Source: UBA2705 sp963977125
GTDB lineage: Bacteria > Pseudomonadota > Alphaproteobacteria > Micavibrionales > Micavibrionaceae
Direction of reading: 5' to 3'
Assembly: GCA_963977125.1 (NCBI GenBank)
Contig: CAXBNJ010000003.1
Span: forward strand, 248,001-312,000
Length of the DNA: 64,000 nucleotides
Both the position numbers and the translations under genes were made by a program. Position 1 is the stretch's first letter, and every line of letters starts with the position of its first letter. Below are positions 43,817-53,219 of the stretch, in pieces. The notes below the pieces were generated by a model that was given only the letters and a program-made list of their open reading frames with translations, was not told the origin of the DNA and made no database searches.

Positions 43817-45922
43817 TTATTCTTGTGCAGGCAAGGGCGAAAATGGCAGCGAGAATTTAACGGTTGTGCCTTCACCAAGAACTGATTCTATACGAAGCGT
43901 GCCGTTATGTAATTCAACAAGCTCTTTTGTGATAGCAAGGCCAAGGCCACTGCCTTCATGATCGCGTGTCTCATGGGAGGCGGCTTGCTCAAAAGGATTG
44001 GTAATATCATCAATTTTATCTGCGGGAATGCCTATGCCTGTATCGCTAACGGAGACCAAAACTTCAGTGTCAGACTTTGTACACAGGACGCTTATTTGAC
44101 CACCTTCTTTGGTAAATTTTACAGCGTTTGAAAGTAAGTTTAGCATGATTTGCAGAATCGCGCGGCGATCACCATTGAGGCGAATGTCGTCATTCTGCAT
44201 ATCAAGAGCAACTTTGACGCCCACATCACTGGCCTTGCCTTCCATCATATGGACGGAAAGCTGCACGACTTTAGCGACATTTAAATCGCCTAAATCTAAT
44301 TCATATTTACCCGCTTCAATTTTAGACATATCTAAAATATCAGAGATCAAATCCAGTAAATGCTCACCGCTTTCGCGTATGCCGCCAATGTAATCAAGGT
44401 ATTTTTCTGTGCCGATTGGGCCGAGTAACTGGCGCTGCATCATCTCAGAAAAGCCGATAATAGCATTAAGCGGTGTGCGTAATTCATGGCTCATATTGGC
44501 TAAAAACTGTGATTTAGCAGCATAAGCGCGCTCAGCGGAATCTTTGGCGTTGCGCAATTCACGCTCATGGTTGGTGCGTTCAGTTACGTCTTGTATGACG
44601 CCAAATAAATAAGCGACGTCACCTTGTCCATTGAGCTCGCAGCGGCCTTGCAGTTTAAGGCTGCGCTCTTGTTTGTCGGGACGTATAATCGAAAACTCCA
44701 TTTCATAGTTGTTTTTTTCGATCATTGCGCGTTGGAAAGCCTGCATCATGCGGTTAACGTCGCGGCGCTCTAATAGACCGTTAACGCTGTCTAATGTTGG
44801 TGTGAATTTGTCGCTCGTAACGCCAAAAATGCGGAAGAGCTCTTTTGACCAGGTCACTGTATTGCGCCCAATTTCCCAACGCCAATGCCCCATATGCCCA
44901 ATTTCTTGTGCTTCAGAAAGCTGCGTTTGATGGCGAATTAATTCATCTTCATGGCGTTTAGCGTCGGTCATATCGCGCCCAACCGTGTAGAGCATGTCTT
45001 TAGTGCTTTGCACTTTCCATTCAGTCCAGCGCGTTTCGCCGTCGCGCGCAACAATGCGCGTTTCAAAGAAAATTACATTATTGGTGATGGTGTTTTCTGC
45101 GGCGTCACCCCCGTCTTCATCATTGGCGATGTTCTCGCTAATGATACTTTTCAGGATTGTGTGTACATGTGGGCGGTCATCGGGGTGGACGAGGTCAATA
45201 AAGTTCATCGCGCCAAGCTGCTCTGGGCTATAACCCAGATTGCGATGAATGGTCTGATTAATATCACGCAATGCGCCATCTTGATGGATTATCGCCATAA
45301 GTTCATGGGACATATTCAAGAAAACGGACACGTCTTTATCGTTTAAATCATCGTCGGCAATAATCGTGCGCGGCTCATTAGAGGCTTTAATTTGAGAATT
45401 AGCCGCCGTGATGATTTTCTGTATCGCTTCAGGAAGGGCGCTCGGTGCGTGGCTTACCGCCCCATGGCTAGGAAAGCTTGCAATTATATAGTGCTGGTCA
45501 CGCTCGCCTGGAATGGTTTGGAATTCGAGGCTGTCTGGGTAGGTGATGGTTTCATCGTGTTGCCCGCGGGATCGATCGTAATACGATACGCTTTGTATAC
45601 CATTTTCAATTTTTAATGAAGCGCTTTTACTTGCGGTGTTAGCGGAGAGATCAAAGCTCAATGCGCCACGCGCGTCAATAACGCCTTCGTCTTCGACGAT
45701 TATAAAGTCCAGTAAATGCGTGCCCTCTAGGGCGCTGTCTTTGTGAAGTGCATTAAATTGAGGGTCTGCGTAAACGCAAATACCTTCCGCATTAAACAGG
45801 GCACGCGCAAGGTTTGAACGCTCTGCGTTAAGGGCATCGGCTTTGTGTTCTAATGCGGTTTTATGCGCATTATCACCTGCGGGTGCAGATCTTTTGATTT
45901 TAAAAACGGACTTAAAAGACAT
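43817..45922 (-). CDS. PAS-domain sensor histidine kinase
   Basis: About 701 residues, without membrane segments. A PAS-like N-terminal part precedes PAS domain 1 (FLNMSHELMAIIHQDGALRD and NLGYSPEQLGAMNFIDLVHP) and PAS domain 2 (GHMGHWRWEIGRNTVTWSKE, ending DVTER). The kinase core has SQFLANMSHELRTPLNAIIG with the phosphorylated His, the N box NLLSNAVKFT, the G1 box SDTGIGIPADKI and G2 GSGLGLAITKELVELH. There is no receiver domain and no adjacent response regulator, so the partner is encoded elsewhere. The start is uncertain: an ATG at 45964 adds 14 residues, and neither start has a strong ribosome-binding site. Confidence 0.92.
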   Translation of the reverse strand: MSFKSVFKIKRSAPAGDNAHKTALEHKADALNAERSNLARALFNAEGICVYADPQFNALHKDSALEGTHLLDFIIVEDEGVIDARGALSFDLSANTASKSASLKIENGIQSVSYYDRSRGQHDETITYPDSLEFQTIPGERDQHYIIASFPSHGAVSHAPSALPEAIQKIITAANSQIKASNEPRTIIADDDLNDKDVSVFLNMSHELMAIIHQDGALRDINQTIHRNLGYSPEQLGAMNFIDLVHPDDRPHVHTILKSIISENIANDEDGGDAAENTITNNVIFFETRIVARDGETRWTEWKVQSTKDMLYTVGRDMTDAKRHEDELIRHQTQLSEAQEIGHMGHWRWEIGRNTVTWSKELFRIFGVTSDKFTPTLDSVNGLLERRDVNRMMQAFQRAMIEKNNYEMEFSIIRPDKQERSLKLQGRCELNGQGDVAYLFGVIQDVTERTNHERELRNAKDSAERAYAAKSQFLANMSHELRTPLNAIIGFSEMMQRQLLGPIGTEKYLDYIGGIRESGEHLLDLISDILDMSKIEAGKYELDLGDLNVAKVVQLSVHMMEGKASDVGVKVALDMQNDDIRLNGDRRAILQIMLNLLSNAVKFTKEGGQISVLCTKSDTEVLVSVSDTGIGIPADKIDDITNPFEQAASHETRDHEGSGLGLAITKELVELHNGTLRIESVLGEGTTVKFSLPFSPLPAQE

Positions 45923-45930
45923 ATCACATT

Positions 45931-45956
45931 TACGTGTAAGAGGTACGTGTAAGAGG
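45931..45956. repeat. 13-bp tandem duplication at kinase start region
   Basis: TACGTGTAAGAGG occurs twice in direct tandem at 45931-45943 and 45944-45956. It lies between the two candidate start codons of the histidine kinase gene. Since 13 is not a multiple of 3, a change in copy number would take the upstream ATG out of frame. Confidence 0.85.
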
Positions 45957-46167
45957 ACTAACATGTTGATTCTACCTAAGCCTGAATCATATTGCCAAGT
46001 GCTTTGATAATTTTATGCACAGGGTAGAGCGATTATGAAATCGCGCAGCATGTGAGGTTTTATATAGTTTTTCAGTCTTTTTAGCGTTAACCATATGTAA
46101 ACACATGTTATTTAAAATGGTAAATAGGTTAATCTATGAAATCTGTAAGCTTAGGAGCGCAGAGTAT

Positions 46168-46434
46168 ATGGCTGAATTAGGCCCGCAAATATATAAAAAC
46201 TATCGTCTGACGACCGCGGAGATCCTTTATCATCTGCCCGATCACCCTAAATTATTGCAAAGTTTCATCTGGCAAGAATATGATTTATGCCCAAAATTCC
46301 CTGTATTAAAGAATTTCTTAGACTTCTGGACAAGAGAGATTGACGGCAAGCTTCATTCTGTTTATGTCGCCAGTAAAGAAATAATCACTCCCAGCGATAT
46401 TGGCATGGTCGATGCTGAATTCCTTATCCATTAA
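46168..46434 (+). CDS. usg: Usg family protein
   Basis: 88 residues. The family pattern is clear: KNYRLTTAEILYHLPDHPKL, LQSFIWQEYDLCPKFPVLKN, FLDFWTREIDGKLHSVYVA. Usg proteins are small, conserved mainly in alphaproteobacteria and have no established function. A frame opens at 46105, but the ATG at 46168 is preferred because AGGAGC lies 8 nt upstream and the protein then has the family length. It is divergent from the histidine kinase. Confidence 0.9.
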   Translation: MAELGPQIYKNYRLTTAEILYHLPDHPKLLQSFIWQEYDLCPKFPVLKNFLDFWTREIDGKLHSVYVASKEIITPSDIGMVDAEFLIH

Positions 46435-46561
46435 TAAGCATAACTGAGTAAATCTAACGGCTTCGTGTCTGTATTGGGGCGGGGCTAATCGCTTTGTTTC
46501 TCTTGACTTGCGCGTATTATGGATATAGGGTTGTGTCCTTATATTACATGGAGTTGAGAAA

Positions 46562-47017
46562 ATGAGCCTCGCAGATAAAGTCGAACAGCTAAAGCAAGAT
46601 AAAATAAACGCGCAAAATGCGGAAAATCAGAAAAATGATATTGCGCGCGACAAGATCGTTAGCGCGGCATTTCTTAAGGCATCTAAGCGTGAAGATGAGT
46701 TGGCCTCTATGCTTTTGAATGAGGGCAAGTTTTACATGCCTCTCGCTGAGTATAATACGGAAGATAGCTTAGCGATAATCCCACGTTTCATGGGCGCAAA
46801 TATCCGTGATAGAGACGCTGTCGCCGGCATTGATCTGGGCTGTATTGAGCGAAATGAAGTGTTCCAATCTTTGACCAAAGATTTTGAAGAGGCCGGCTAT
46901 GGCTTTGCAAATATGAAGGTTGATTGGGTTGATTTTGCCCACAGCAAAAAGCTGCGTACGGTCTATTTTGAAGCAGATATTTGTCCAATTGCTGAACCAA
47001 AAACTCCAAAAGTATAA
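46562..47017 (+). CDS. Hypothetical protein
   Basis: 151 residues, not recognised. The N-terminal 30 residues are highly charged and helical (KVEQLKQDKINAQNAENQKN), possibly a short coiled coil. The rest is mixed, with two cysteines and no membrane segment or signal peptide, so it is probably cytoplasmic. GGAG lies 10 nt before the ATG. It sits between usg and reductase B with its own upstream gap, so the context gives no functional hint. Confidence 0.7.
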   Translation: MSLADKVEQLKQDKINAQNAENQKNDIARDKIVSAAFLKASKREDELASMLLNEGKFYMPLAEYNTEDSLAIIPRFMGANIRDRDAVAGIDLGCIERNEVFQSLTKDFEEAGYGFANMKVDWVDFAHSKKLRTVYFEADICPIAEPKTPKV

Positions 47018-47259
47018 ACGTATAAAAGGCGGCTTATAGAGCCTTCTCATTTGGCGTGCTCTGGCTCAACGTATTCAATATAACGGATGTCTGTTCTGAA
47101 GGGGGGCTGTTTTTGTCTTGGAAAAATCATGTTTTTCTGTACAAACCCTGTATGTATTCTTATATCTATTCTTAATATATATTCTAAGCTGAGCAAAGTC
47201 GGCGGGATAGAGTTTGTCACAAAGTTAGAAGCCTAAATTAAAAAGTAAGTAGAGTAATT

Positions 47260-48291
47260 ATGGACGCGGAAAATCATAAAACAGATGTTGTTATTATCGG
47301 GGCGGGGCCAGTTGGCCTATTCGCCGTTTTTGAATTGGGTTTGCTTGATATGGAAGCGCATCTAATTGATATATTAGATAAGCCCGGCGGCCAATGTGCA
47401 GAGCTTTACCCAGAAAAACCTATTTATGATATCCCTGCCTTCCCTGTTATTTCAGGCCAAGAGCTCACCGATAATTTAATGGAGCAGATTAGACCCTTTT
47501 CCCCTGTATTTCACCTCGGTCAAATGGCGATTTCCTTAGAGAAAACAGACGATGATCGTTGGATCGTTGAAACTGATTTGGGCACGAAAATAAATGCCGC
47601 CGTTATTGTTATTGCTGCAGGTGGTGGCTCGTTCATGCCTAAAAAACCGAGCATTCCAGGCCTAGAGGAGTATGAGGGTACATCCGTATTCTATGCGGTG
47701 CGTAAGATGGATCAGTTTAAAGGTAAGAATATTCTTGTCGCAGGCGGCGGCGATAGCGCGCTCGATTGGACGGTTAACTTGCAGCCTTTAGCAAGCTCAA
47801 TGGCCTTAATCCACCGTAGGCCCGATTTCCGTGCGGCGCCCGATAGCGTGAATAAAATGCAAGATTTAGTCGCGGCGAAAAAAATGAATTTATATACGGG
47901 CAATTTAACGCAGCTCCATGGTCAAAACGGTCAGCTCGAAGCTGTGACGATTGAGAAACGCGGCGAAGAACCTTATCAAGTTGAGTGCGATACTTTATTG
48001 GCGTTTTACGGTCTGACAATGAAGCTTGGGCCATTGGCCGATTTTGGCTTGAACCTTGATCGAAACTTGATCCCCGTTGATACAGAAAAATTCGAGACAT
48101 CAACACCAAGAATATTTTCGATTGGCGATATTAATAGCTATCCAGGGAAGTTAAAGCTGATTTTATCAGGCTTTCACGAGGCGGCATTAATGGCGCAGCA
48201 AGCGTTTCGCTATGTGCATCCTGATCGCAAATTACGCTTTCAATACACAACGTCATCAACGGATTTGCAAGGTAAGCTCGGCGTATCCTAA
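47260..48291 (+). CDS. Ferredoxin/flavodoxin-NADP+ reductase, thioredoxin-reductase-like (copy B)
   Basis: 343 residues, a paralogue of the protein at 7529-8557 with the same motifs in the same positions: GAGPVGLFAVFELG (residues 14-27), GGQCAELYPEKPIYDIPAFP, AGGGDSALDWTVNL and FSIGDINSYPGKLKLILSG. It also lacks the CxxC of thioredoxin reductase. By eye roughly half of the residues agree between the two copies. Each could serve a different ferredoxin or flavodoxin partner. A strong terminator follows at 48315-48349. Confidence 0.9.
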   Translation: MDAENHKTDVVIIGAGPVGLFAVFELGLLDMEAHLIDILDKPGGQCAELYPEKPIYDIPAFPVISGQELTDNLMEQIRPFSPVFHLGQMAISLEKTDDDRWIVETDLGTKINAAVIVIAAGGGSFMPKKPSIPGLEEYEGTSVFYAVRKMDQFKGKNILVAGGGDSALDWTVNLQPLASSMALIHRRPDFRAAPDSVNKMQDLVAAKKMNLYTGNLTQLHGQNGQLEAVTIEKRGEEPYQVECDTLLAFYGLTMKLGPLADFGLNLDRNLIPVDTEKFETSTPRIFSIGDINSYPGKLKLILSGFHEAALMAQQAFRYVHPDRKLRFQYTTSSTDLQGKLGVS

Positions 48292-48314
48292 CGGATCTTG
48301 TACGCATTTAACTA

Positions 48315-48349
48315 AAAAGGCACGCGGGGATATATCTCGCGTGCCTTTT
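48315..48349. terminator. Bidirectional terminator, reductase B / dps
   Basis: AAAAGGCACGCG at 48315-48326 pairs with CGCGTGCCTTTT at 48338-48349 across an 11-nt loop. It lies between convergent genes with A and T tails on both sides. Confidence 0.9.
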
Positions 48350-48388
48350 ATGTATCGTGAGTGATTATCTCGCTCTTCGTTAATTTGT

Positions 48389-48856
48389 TTATTTCGCAGT
48401 GCTTCTCAGCATCCATGCGGCTTTTTCATGCGCGGCGATACGTGTGATGAGCAAATCAGCGCTGGCTTCGTCGCCGGCTTCCTGTGCGATGTCTAGGGCG
48501 GCTTGTAGTGTGTCAACAACAGCTAAGTTGTCTTCTGCGAGAATCTTAACCATGTCCATGGCGCTTGGGACTTGACTTGTTTCATCGATATTCGCGTTTT
48601 TAACCATTTGTGTGTAGCTGACAGGGGCGTATTCGTCGAGTGCGCGTATACGTTCAGCCATCTCATCTAAAGCGGTCCAGATTTCAGTGTATTGGCCTTC
48701 AAACATGATATGCAAGGCGTGAAAGTTTGGGCCTTCGACATTCCAGTGGAAGCCGTGGGTTTTAAAGTATAAAACAAAGCTATCGGCAAGCGCTTTTTGT
48801 AGGGCGCCAGTGAGTGATGTTTTTGTATTCGGTGTTAGGCTTGCTGTATTCGTCAT
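48389..48856 (-). CDS. dps: Dps-family DNA-binding ferritin-like protein
   Basis: 155 residues, the family length. Dps dodecamers oxidise and store iron and shield DNA during starvation and peroxide stress. Seen: YFKTHGFHWNVEGPNFHALH with the ferroxidase His, FEGQYTEIWTALDEMAERIR with the Asp and Glu ligands, and a C-terminal RIAAHEKAAWMLRS. GAGG lies 8 nt before the ATG. The 160-bp gap to the AsmA-family gene has an AT palindrome TATATGCATATA near 48904-48915 that could be part of the promoter; no OxyR or Fur box is certain. Confidence 0.94.
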   Translation of the reverse strand: MTNTASLTPNTKTSLTGALQKALADSFVLYFKTHGFHWNVEGPNFHALHIMFEGQYTEIWTALDEMAERIRALDEYAPVSYTQMVKNANIDETSQVPSAMDMVKILAEDNLAVVDTLQAALDIAQEAGDEASADLLITRIAAHEKAAWMLRSTAK

Positions 48857-49016
48857 TGTAATTTTTCCTCAATGTAATATAAGAGCTTAATGCTCAATTA
48901 TCCTATATGCATATATAGTTCAGAAAACGCATTTGCCAATAGGGCAAAGAAATACTATATCAAATTGAAGCAATTTAACAGAGTTTAACAGAGATAAGTT
49001 TAAGGTAGAAAAAAAG

Positions 49017-50831
49017 ATGAAAGCGGTTAAAATTTTAGTGAGTGTCGTCGTGTTTGTGGGTGTTTTGCTCGTGGGCTTAACTCTTGCGGCAAATTATTTT
49101 GTCGACTTAAATAAATATACGCCTCAAATCGAAGCGCGCCTCGCGGAAGAAACAGGTTTGGAATGGGCTGTAAAAGGGCCTTTGAATTTTGCCTTTCTTC
49201 CTGGGCTAACAGTTTCTTTGGAAAATATTACAGCCAAAGATACGGGCGCAGCGAAATTTCCACAGCTCGCTGGTCAGAGCTTTACCTTTGCTGAAGCGAA
49301 AGCAAAAATATCTTGGTTCCCGCATGTCTTTTCAAAGCAAGTCATCATAAAAGATGTATCTCTACTTGATTTTGACCTGTCTCAGAAGGCGGCGAATGGC
49401 GGCGAAACAAAGCTTCGTGTTGAGCGTTTTGCGCTTCAAGATATTTTCGTTGGTTTTGCTGATCTGAAAACAACAGGCCCAGATATTCGCCCCTATAATA
49501 CTGAAGGCGGCGTGCCTGTTTATCTCTCTTTGGCTAGTCAGCAGCTTGATGCAAAGGGCGTCGTTCAAAATGATATAGGCGTTTCTTATGAGGCTACAAT
49601 AGAAAGAAAAGAAGAACTGGTTAGCGGTTCTGGTGACTTCCTTGTTCTTAAAGGCGGGGTTCTTGACGTTAATGTTAAAAATCCTGCGCTGAAATCAGCA
49701 GGTGTTGCGCTTAAAGTTAAGGCTGATATCGCGTTTGATATGCAGCGTAAAATTATTGATGTCTTAGCTTTGAATGCGAATATTGCAGGGCAGGAAATGA
49801 ACGGCGCGGCTCGTCTTGATGTATCAAAATCTGTTCCAGCCATTGACTTTAACTTAAATGGCAAAGATTTAGAAACGGATGCGTTCTTAGCGTTACTTGC
49901 ACCGAAACAAGAAGGAGCATCTAACGATAATAAAGCGCCAGAGGCTAAAAAAACGGCGACGCCAAAGCCTTTACCTAATCTCACGATTAATGGTCAAATC
50001 ACAATAGATGGCCTAACGGCGAATAATTTAAAGATCGATAGAGTTGATGCGGTGGTGACTGGGCGCGATAGTACGTATAGCCTTGCGCCATTATCACTGG
50101 ATCTTTATGCGGGTAAAGCCATCATGGCACTCAGCGTTAATGGTAAGGCCGTGCCGGCACGCTGCGCGCTTGATTTAAATGCAGGCTCAATTGCTTTGGG
50201 CGCTCTTTTGCAAGATGTCAGCGGTAAGAATGTATTTGAAGGCGCATTAAACACTAAAGCAGATATAAAGCTGCCATGCCTTGCGGGACCTATCGATATA
50301 TCTAAGGCCGTAGGTACCGTGAATACAAGCATTTCTGATGGCGTTATTCAAAAATGGCAAGTATCAAAAGCCTTAAACCAAGCGCTGGCTTTGGCTAAAG
50401 CTTTCGACGAAGGCGATTTAAAGGATCTCGCAGGCATTCAAAATGCATTAAATGTGAAAACGGATGAAGATCGTTTTGAATTCGCAGAAATGCTGGCTGA
50501 TGTCACTCTTAAAGACGGCGTGGCTAACAATACATTGTTTAAAATGATCGCACCATTAAGCGAGATTAGCGGGCAAGGCAGCGTTAATCTGGTTAAGCAA
50601 TTAATTGACTATAAGCTGCAGCTGAGCTTGTTAGATACAAAGGCAGAAAAAGCGATATTGATACCTGTGAAAATCAGCGGCTCACTCAGTAAGCCCACTT
50701 ACGGTATCGATACGCAGTCTTTGCTGAAAGAACAAGCAGAAAGCAAAGTGAAAGACATGGTGCAAGACAAGCTTAAAGATGCTGTTGGCGACAAGCTTGG
50801 AACAGATGTCTTTAAAGGTCTGCCGTTCTAA
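49017..50831 (+). CDS. AsmA-family protein
   Basis: 604 residues. One N-terminal membrane anchor (residues 4-26) is followed by the AsmA start pattern NYFVDLNKYTPQIEARLAEE, TGLEWAVKGPLNF and LPGLTVSLENI. The long remainder is beta-rich and ends in an AsmA_2-like part (QALALAKAFDEGDL, then SGQGSVNLVKQLIDYKLQLS). AsmA-like proteins are thought to form bridge-like lipid conduits between inner and outer membranes and affect outer-membrane assembly. AAGG lies 11 nt before the ATG. It is divergent from dps. The C-terminal helix (residues 565-600) is strongly charged. Confidence 0.9.
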   Translation: MKAVKILVSVVVFVGVLLVGLTLAANYFVDLNKYTPQIEARLAEETGLEWAVKGPLNFAFLPGLTVSLENITAKDTGAAKFPQLAGQSFTFAEAKAKISWFPHVFSKQVIIKDVSLLDFDLSQKAANGGETKLRVERFALQDIFVGFADLKTTGPDIRPYNTEGGVPVYLSLASQQLDAKGVVQNDIGVSYEATIERKEELVSGSGDFLVLKGGVLDVNVKNPALKSAGVALKVKADIAFDMQRKIIDVLALNANIAGQEMNGAARLDVSKSVPAIDFNLNGKDLETDAFLALLAPKQEGASNDNKAPEAKKTATPKPLPNLTINGQITIDGLTANNLKIDRVDAVVTGRDSTYSLAPLSLDLYAGKAIMALSVNGKAVPARCALDLNAGSIALGALLQDVSGKNVFEGALNTKADIKLPCLAGPIDISKAVGTVNTSISDGVIQKWQVSKALNQALALAKAFDEGDLKDLAGIQNALNVKTDEDRFEFAEMLADVTLKDGVANNTLFKMIAPLSEISGQGSVNLVKQLIDYKLQLSLLDTKAEKAILIPVKISGSLSKPTYGIDTQSLLKEQAESKVKDMVQDKLKDAVGDKLGTDVFKGLPF

Positions 50832-50971
50832 TGACAGCTATCGTTACGGTTGTTGCGGGAAGCGCTTTATGCGCTTTTCGCGCTATTGGACTGCGCAAAA
50901 AACGCATAAGAAATTAAAAAAATGCAGGGTTATACTGTTCAAGGTAGGATTCCTAATGTATAAATAAAGAT

Positions 50972-51640
50972 ATGAGAACACTGTATCACTTATGGCTGCA
51001 TCCTTTTTCACGTAAAGTACGTATTGTACTGGCGGAGAAGAACCTTGAGTTCAAAAGCGAAATTGAACGCATTTGGGAGCGTCGTACTGAGTTTTTAGCG
51101 ATGAACCCCGCAGGTGACGTGCCTGTGTTGGTTGAAGCTGATGGTACGACCTTGGCTAATAGTACAGTTATTTGTGAGTATCTCGACGAGGTCTATCCTG
51201 CGCCATCTTTGATTGGCATTGACCCGGTACAAAAAGCAGAAGTACGCCGCCTGACATGTTGGTTTGACATTAAGTTTAATCAAGAAGTCACCGATAATCT
51301 CGTCGGCGAAAAATTAATGAAGCGTTTCTTGAAAATGGGTGAGCCGCATGGCCCGTCTATTCGTGCTGGTCACGCCAATATTCACTATCATATGGATTAT
51401 ATCGGCTTTTTAACTGAAAAGCGTAATTGGCTGGCTGGCGATGATTTCTCACTTGCGGATATTGCCGCAGCGGCACATTTATCAGCTATTGATTATATTG
51501 GTGACGTTCCATGGGAAGAACATCAAGCCGCGCGTGATTGGTATGCGCGGGTGAAGTCTCGCCCCTCCTTCCAGCCGCTTCTTGAAGACCGCATTCCAGG
51601 TTTTCTGCCCGCGCGCCATTACGAAGATGTCGATTTTTAA
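50972..51640 (+). CDS. Glutathione S-transferase family protein
   Basis: 222 residues. The N-terminal thioredoxin-like domain has YHLWLHPFSRKVRIVLAEK (residues 4-22), NPAGDVPVLVEADGTTLANS with the cis-Pro in DVPVL, and the glutathione-binding ICEYLDEVYP. The C-terminal helical domain contains the N-capping motif FSLADIAAAAHLSAIDYIG. Both parts match the GST family; the substrate is unknown. The ribosome-binding site is weak. It is 77 bp upstream of the SDR gene and possibly cotranscribed with it. Confidence 0.9.
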   Translation: MRTLYHLWLHPFSRKVRIVLAEKNLEFKSEIERIWERRTEFLAMNPAGDVPVLVEADGTTLANSTVICEYLDEVYPAPSLIGIDPVQKAEVRRLTCWFDIKFNQEVTDNLVGEKLMKRFLKMGEPHGPSIRAGHANIHYHMDYIGFLTEKRNWLAGDDFSLADIAAAAHLSAIDYIGDVPWEEHQAARDWYARVKSRPSFQPLLEDRIPGFLPARHYEDVDF

Positions 51641-51716
51641 ACGTTCCCCACTCTCTACAAGACTAAACACTCTAAAAATGAAAAAAGAATAAAAAATAGA
51701 AATAGGCAGAGCTTAA

Positions 51717-52649
51717 ATGACGACAGCTGATCTCAATTTGGAACGTAAAAAACTCTTCTGCTTCGGCTATGGCTATGTCTGTGATTTTTTAGGCCAAGCT
51801 TTAAGGGAAGATAAAAACTGGAAGATTGCTGGTACGTCTCGCGATTCAGATAAGCGCCAGCTTATGCGTGAAGCTGATTTAGAGGCCTTTCTATTTGATG
51901 ATGAGCGCCCTTTAGGCGACCCGCTTTATGTTTTAAAAGATGTCACGCATTTATTGATATCCACGCCGCCGGGCCGCGAGGGCTGCCCGACATATTTAGC
52001 GCATGGTGAAGTCATCGCCAGTCTGCCGAATTTGGAATGGGTTGGTTATTTATCCTCGACATGTGTCTATGGCGACCGTGATGGTGATTGGGTTGATGAA
52101 TACTCCGAGCTTCGCCCTTCAACGATCCGTGGATCGCGCCGCACCAAAGCGGAAGAACAATGGCGCTCTATGCGTCGCTTGAATAACCTGCCTGTGCATG
52201 TTTTCCGCCTTTCTGGTATTTATGGCCCAGGGCGCTCTGCGCTTGATTCTGTACATGCGGGCATTGCGCGCCGTATTGATAAGCCCGGTCAAGTTTTTGG
52301 CCGTGTTCATGTCGCTGATATTGTGCAAGTTCTAATGGCTTCAATTGCGCAGCGTAATGCGGGAGCTGTTTATAATATCTGTGACGATAACCCCGCACCG
52401 GCCCACGAAGTTATCGCCTATGCTTGTGAGATTTTAGGTAAGGAAGCGCCGCCGCTTGTTGCGATTGAAGATGCGAATTTACCGCCCATGGCTCTTAGCT
52501 TTTATTCCGATAATAAACGCGTGCGCAATGAGCGCATTAAACAAGAATTGGGCATTACGCTAAAATACCCAGATTACCGCTCAGGCATAGATCAATGTTT
52601 GGAATATGATCAAAAATTCGGCAGCATATTTGATGTTCTGCCCGAGTAA
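51717..52649 (+). CDS. Atypical SDR NAD(P)-dependent epimerase/dehydratase
   Basis: 310 residues, similar to the YeeZ-like atypical SDR group. The Rossmann motif is LFCFGYGYVCDFLG (14-27). LLISTPPGREGCPT follows, then YLSSTCVYGDRDGDWVDE and FRLSGIYGPGRSALD. The usual catalytic Tyr-x-x-x-Lys is not clear: the matching region reads STIRGSRRTKAEEQWRSM, as in the atypical class. Many bacteria carry this gene; no reaction is established. AGGCAG precedes the ATG. Confidence 0.85.
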   Translation: MTTADLNLERKKLFCFGYGYVCDFLGQALREDKNWKIAGTSRDSDKRQLMREADLEAFLFDDERPLGDPLYVLKDVTHLLISTPPGREGCPTYLAHGEVIASLPNLEWVGYLSSTCVYGDRDGDWVDEYSELRPSTIRGSRRTKAEEQWRSMRRLNNLPVHVFRLSGIYGPGRSALDSVHAGIARRIDKPGQVFGRVHVADIVQVLMASIAQRNAGAVYNICDDNPAPAHEVIAYACEILGKEAPPLVAIEDANLPPMALSFYSDNKRVRNERIKQELGITLKYPDYRSGIDQCLEYDQKFGSIFDVLPE

Positions 52650-52709
52650 ATTAGAGCGCCTATTTTATGACCTTTTCCCGCATAAAGACTCGAATAAGAG
52701 TCGAATCTG

Positions 52710-52738
52710 CTTGAAATATTTCATGGAGTGATCTATGT
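52710..52738 (+). promoter_or_regulatory. Sigma-32-like promoter of groESL
   Basis: CTTGAAA at 52710-52716 and TCTATGT at 52732-52738 with a 15-nt spacer fit the heat-shock sigma factor consensus (CTTGAAA, then CCCATNT). The CIRCE element begins 3 nt later. Confidence 0.7.
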
Positions 52739-52740
52739 AT

Positions 52741-52767
52741 TTAGCACTCTCTTGTGGTGAGTGCTAA
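52741..52767. promoter_or_regulatory. CIRCE operator (HrcA binding site)
   Basis: TTAGCACTC at 52741-52749, a 9-nt spacer and GAGTGCTAA at 52759-52767 match the CIRCE consensus exactly. HrcA binding here represses groESL until heat or other protein-folding stress. Confidence 0.98.
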
Positions 52768-52862
52768 TGCATGAACCCTAAGAGGTTTAAGGAGCTTAAT
52801 ATAGGCTTGTTAAAAAGATATATTAAGTTTGCTATATTTAACCGACTAAGGAGATTAAAAAC

Positions 52863-53156
52863 ATGAAATTTCGTCCTTTACACGACCGCGTATTAGTACG
52901 TCGCATTGAAGCGAGCACAAAAACAGCTGGTGGTATCATCATCCCTGATTCAGTACAAGAAAAGCCTATGGAAGGCGAAATCGTATCTGTTGGTACAGGC
53001 ACGCGTGATGAAACAGGCAAGATTGTTCCGCTTGATGTAACTTCTGGCGACCGCGTTTTGTTCACAAAATGGTCTGGCACTGAAGTCACTATCGAAGGCG
53101 AAGAGCTTTTGGTAATGAAAGAAAGCGACATTATGGGTGTAATCATCGCCGCTTAA
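52863..53156 (+). CDS. groES: Co-chaperonin GroES
   Basis: 97 residues, the family length. GroES caps the GroEL cavity during protein folding. Seen: FRPLHDRVLVRRIEASTKTA (residues 3-22), the mobile loop TAGGIIIPDSVQEKPMEGEI, and the C-terminal GEELLVMKESDIMGVI. AAGGAG lies 8 nt before the ATG. First gene of the groES-groEL operon, controlled by a CIRCE operator and a sigma-32-like promoter. Confidence 0.99.
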   Translation: MKFRPLHDRVLVRRIEASTKTAGGIIIPDSVQEKPMEGEIVSVGTGTRDETGKIVPLDVTSGDRVLFTKWSGTEVTIEGEELLVMKESDIMGVIIAA

Positions 53157-53219
53157 TTCAAGCCGCGCATATGATAAGACACACATAAAATTTAATATAA
53201 ACTTTTAAGGATAATTAAC

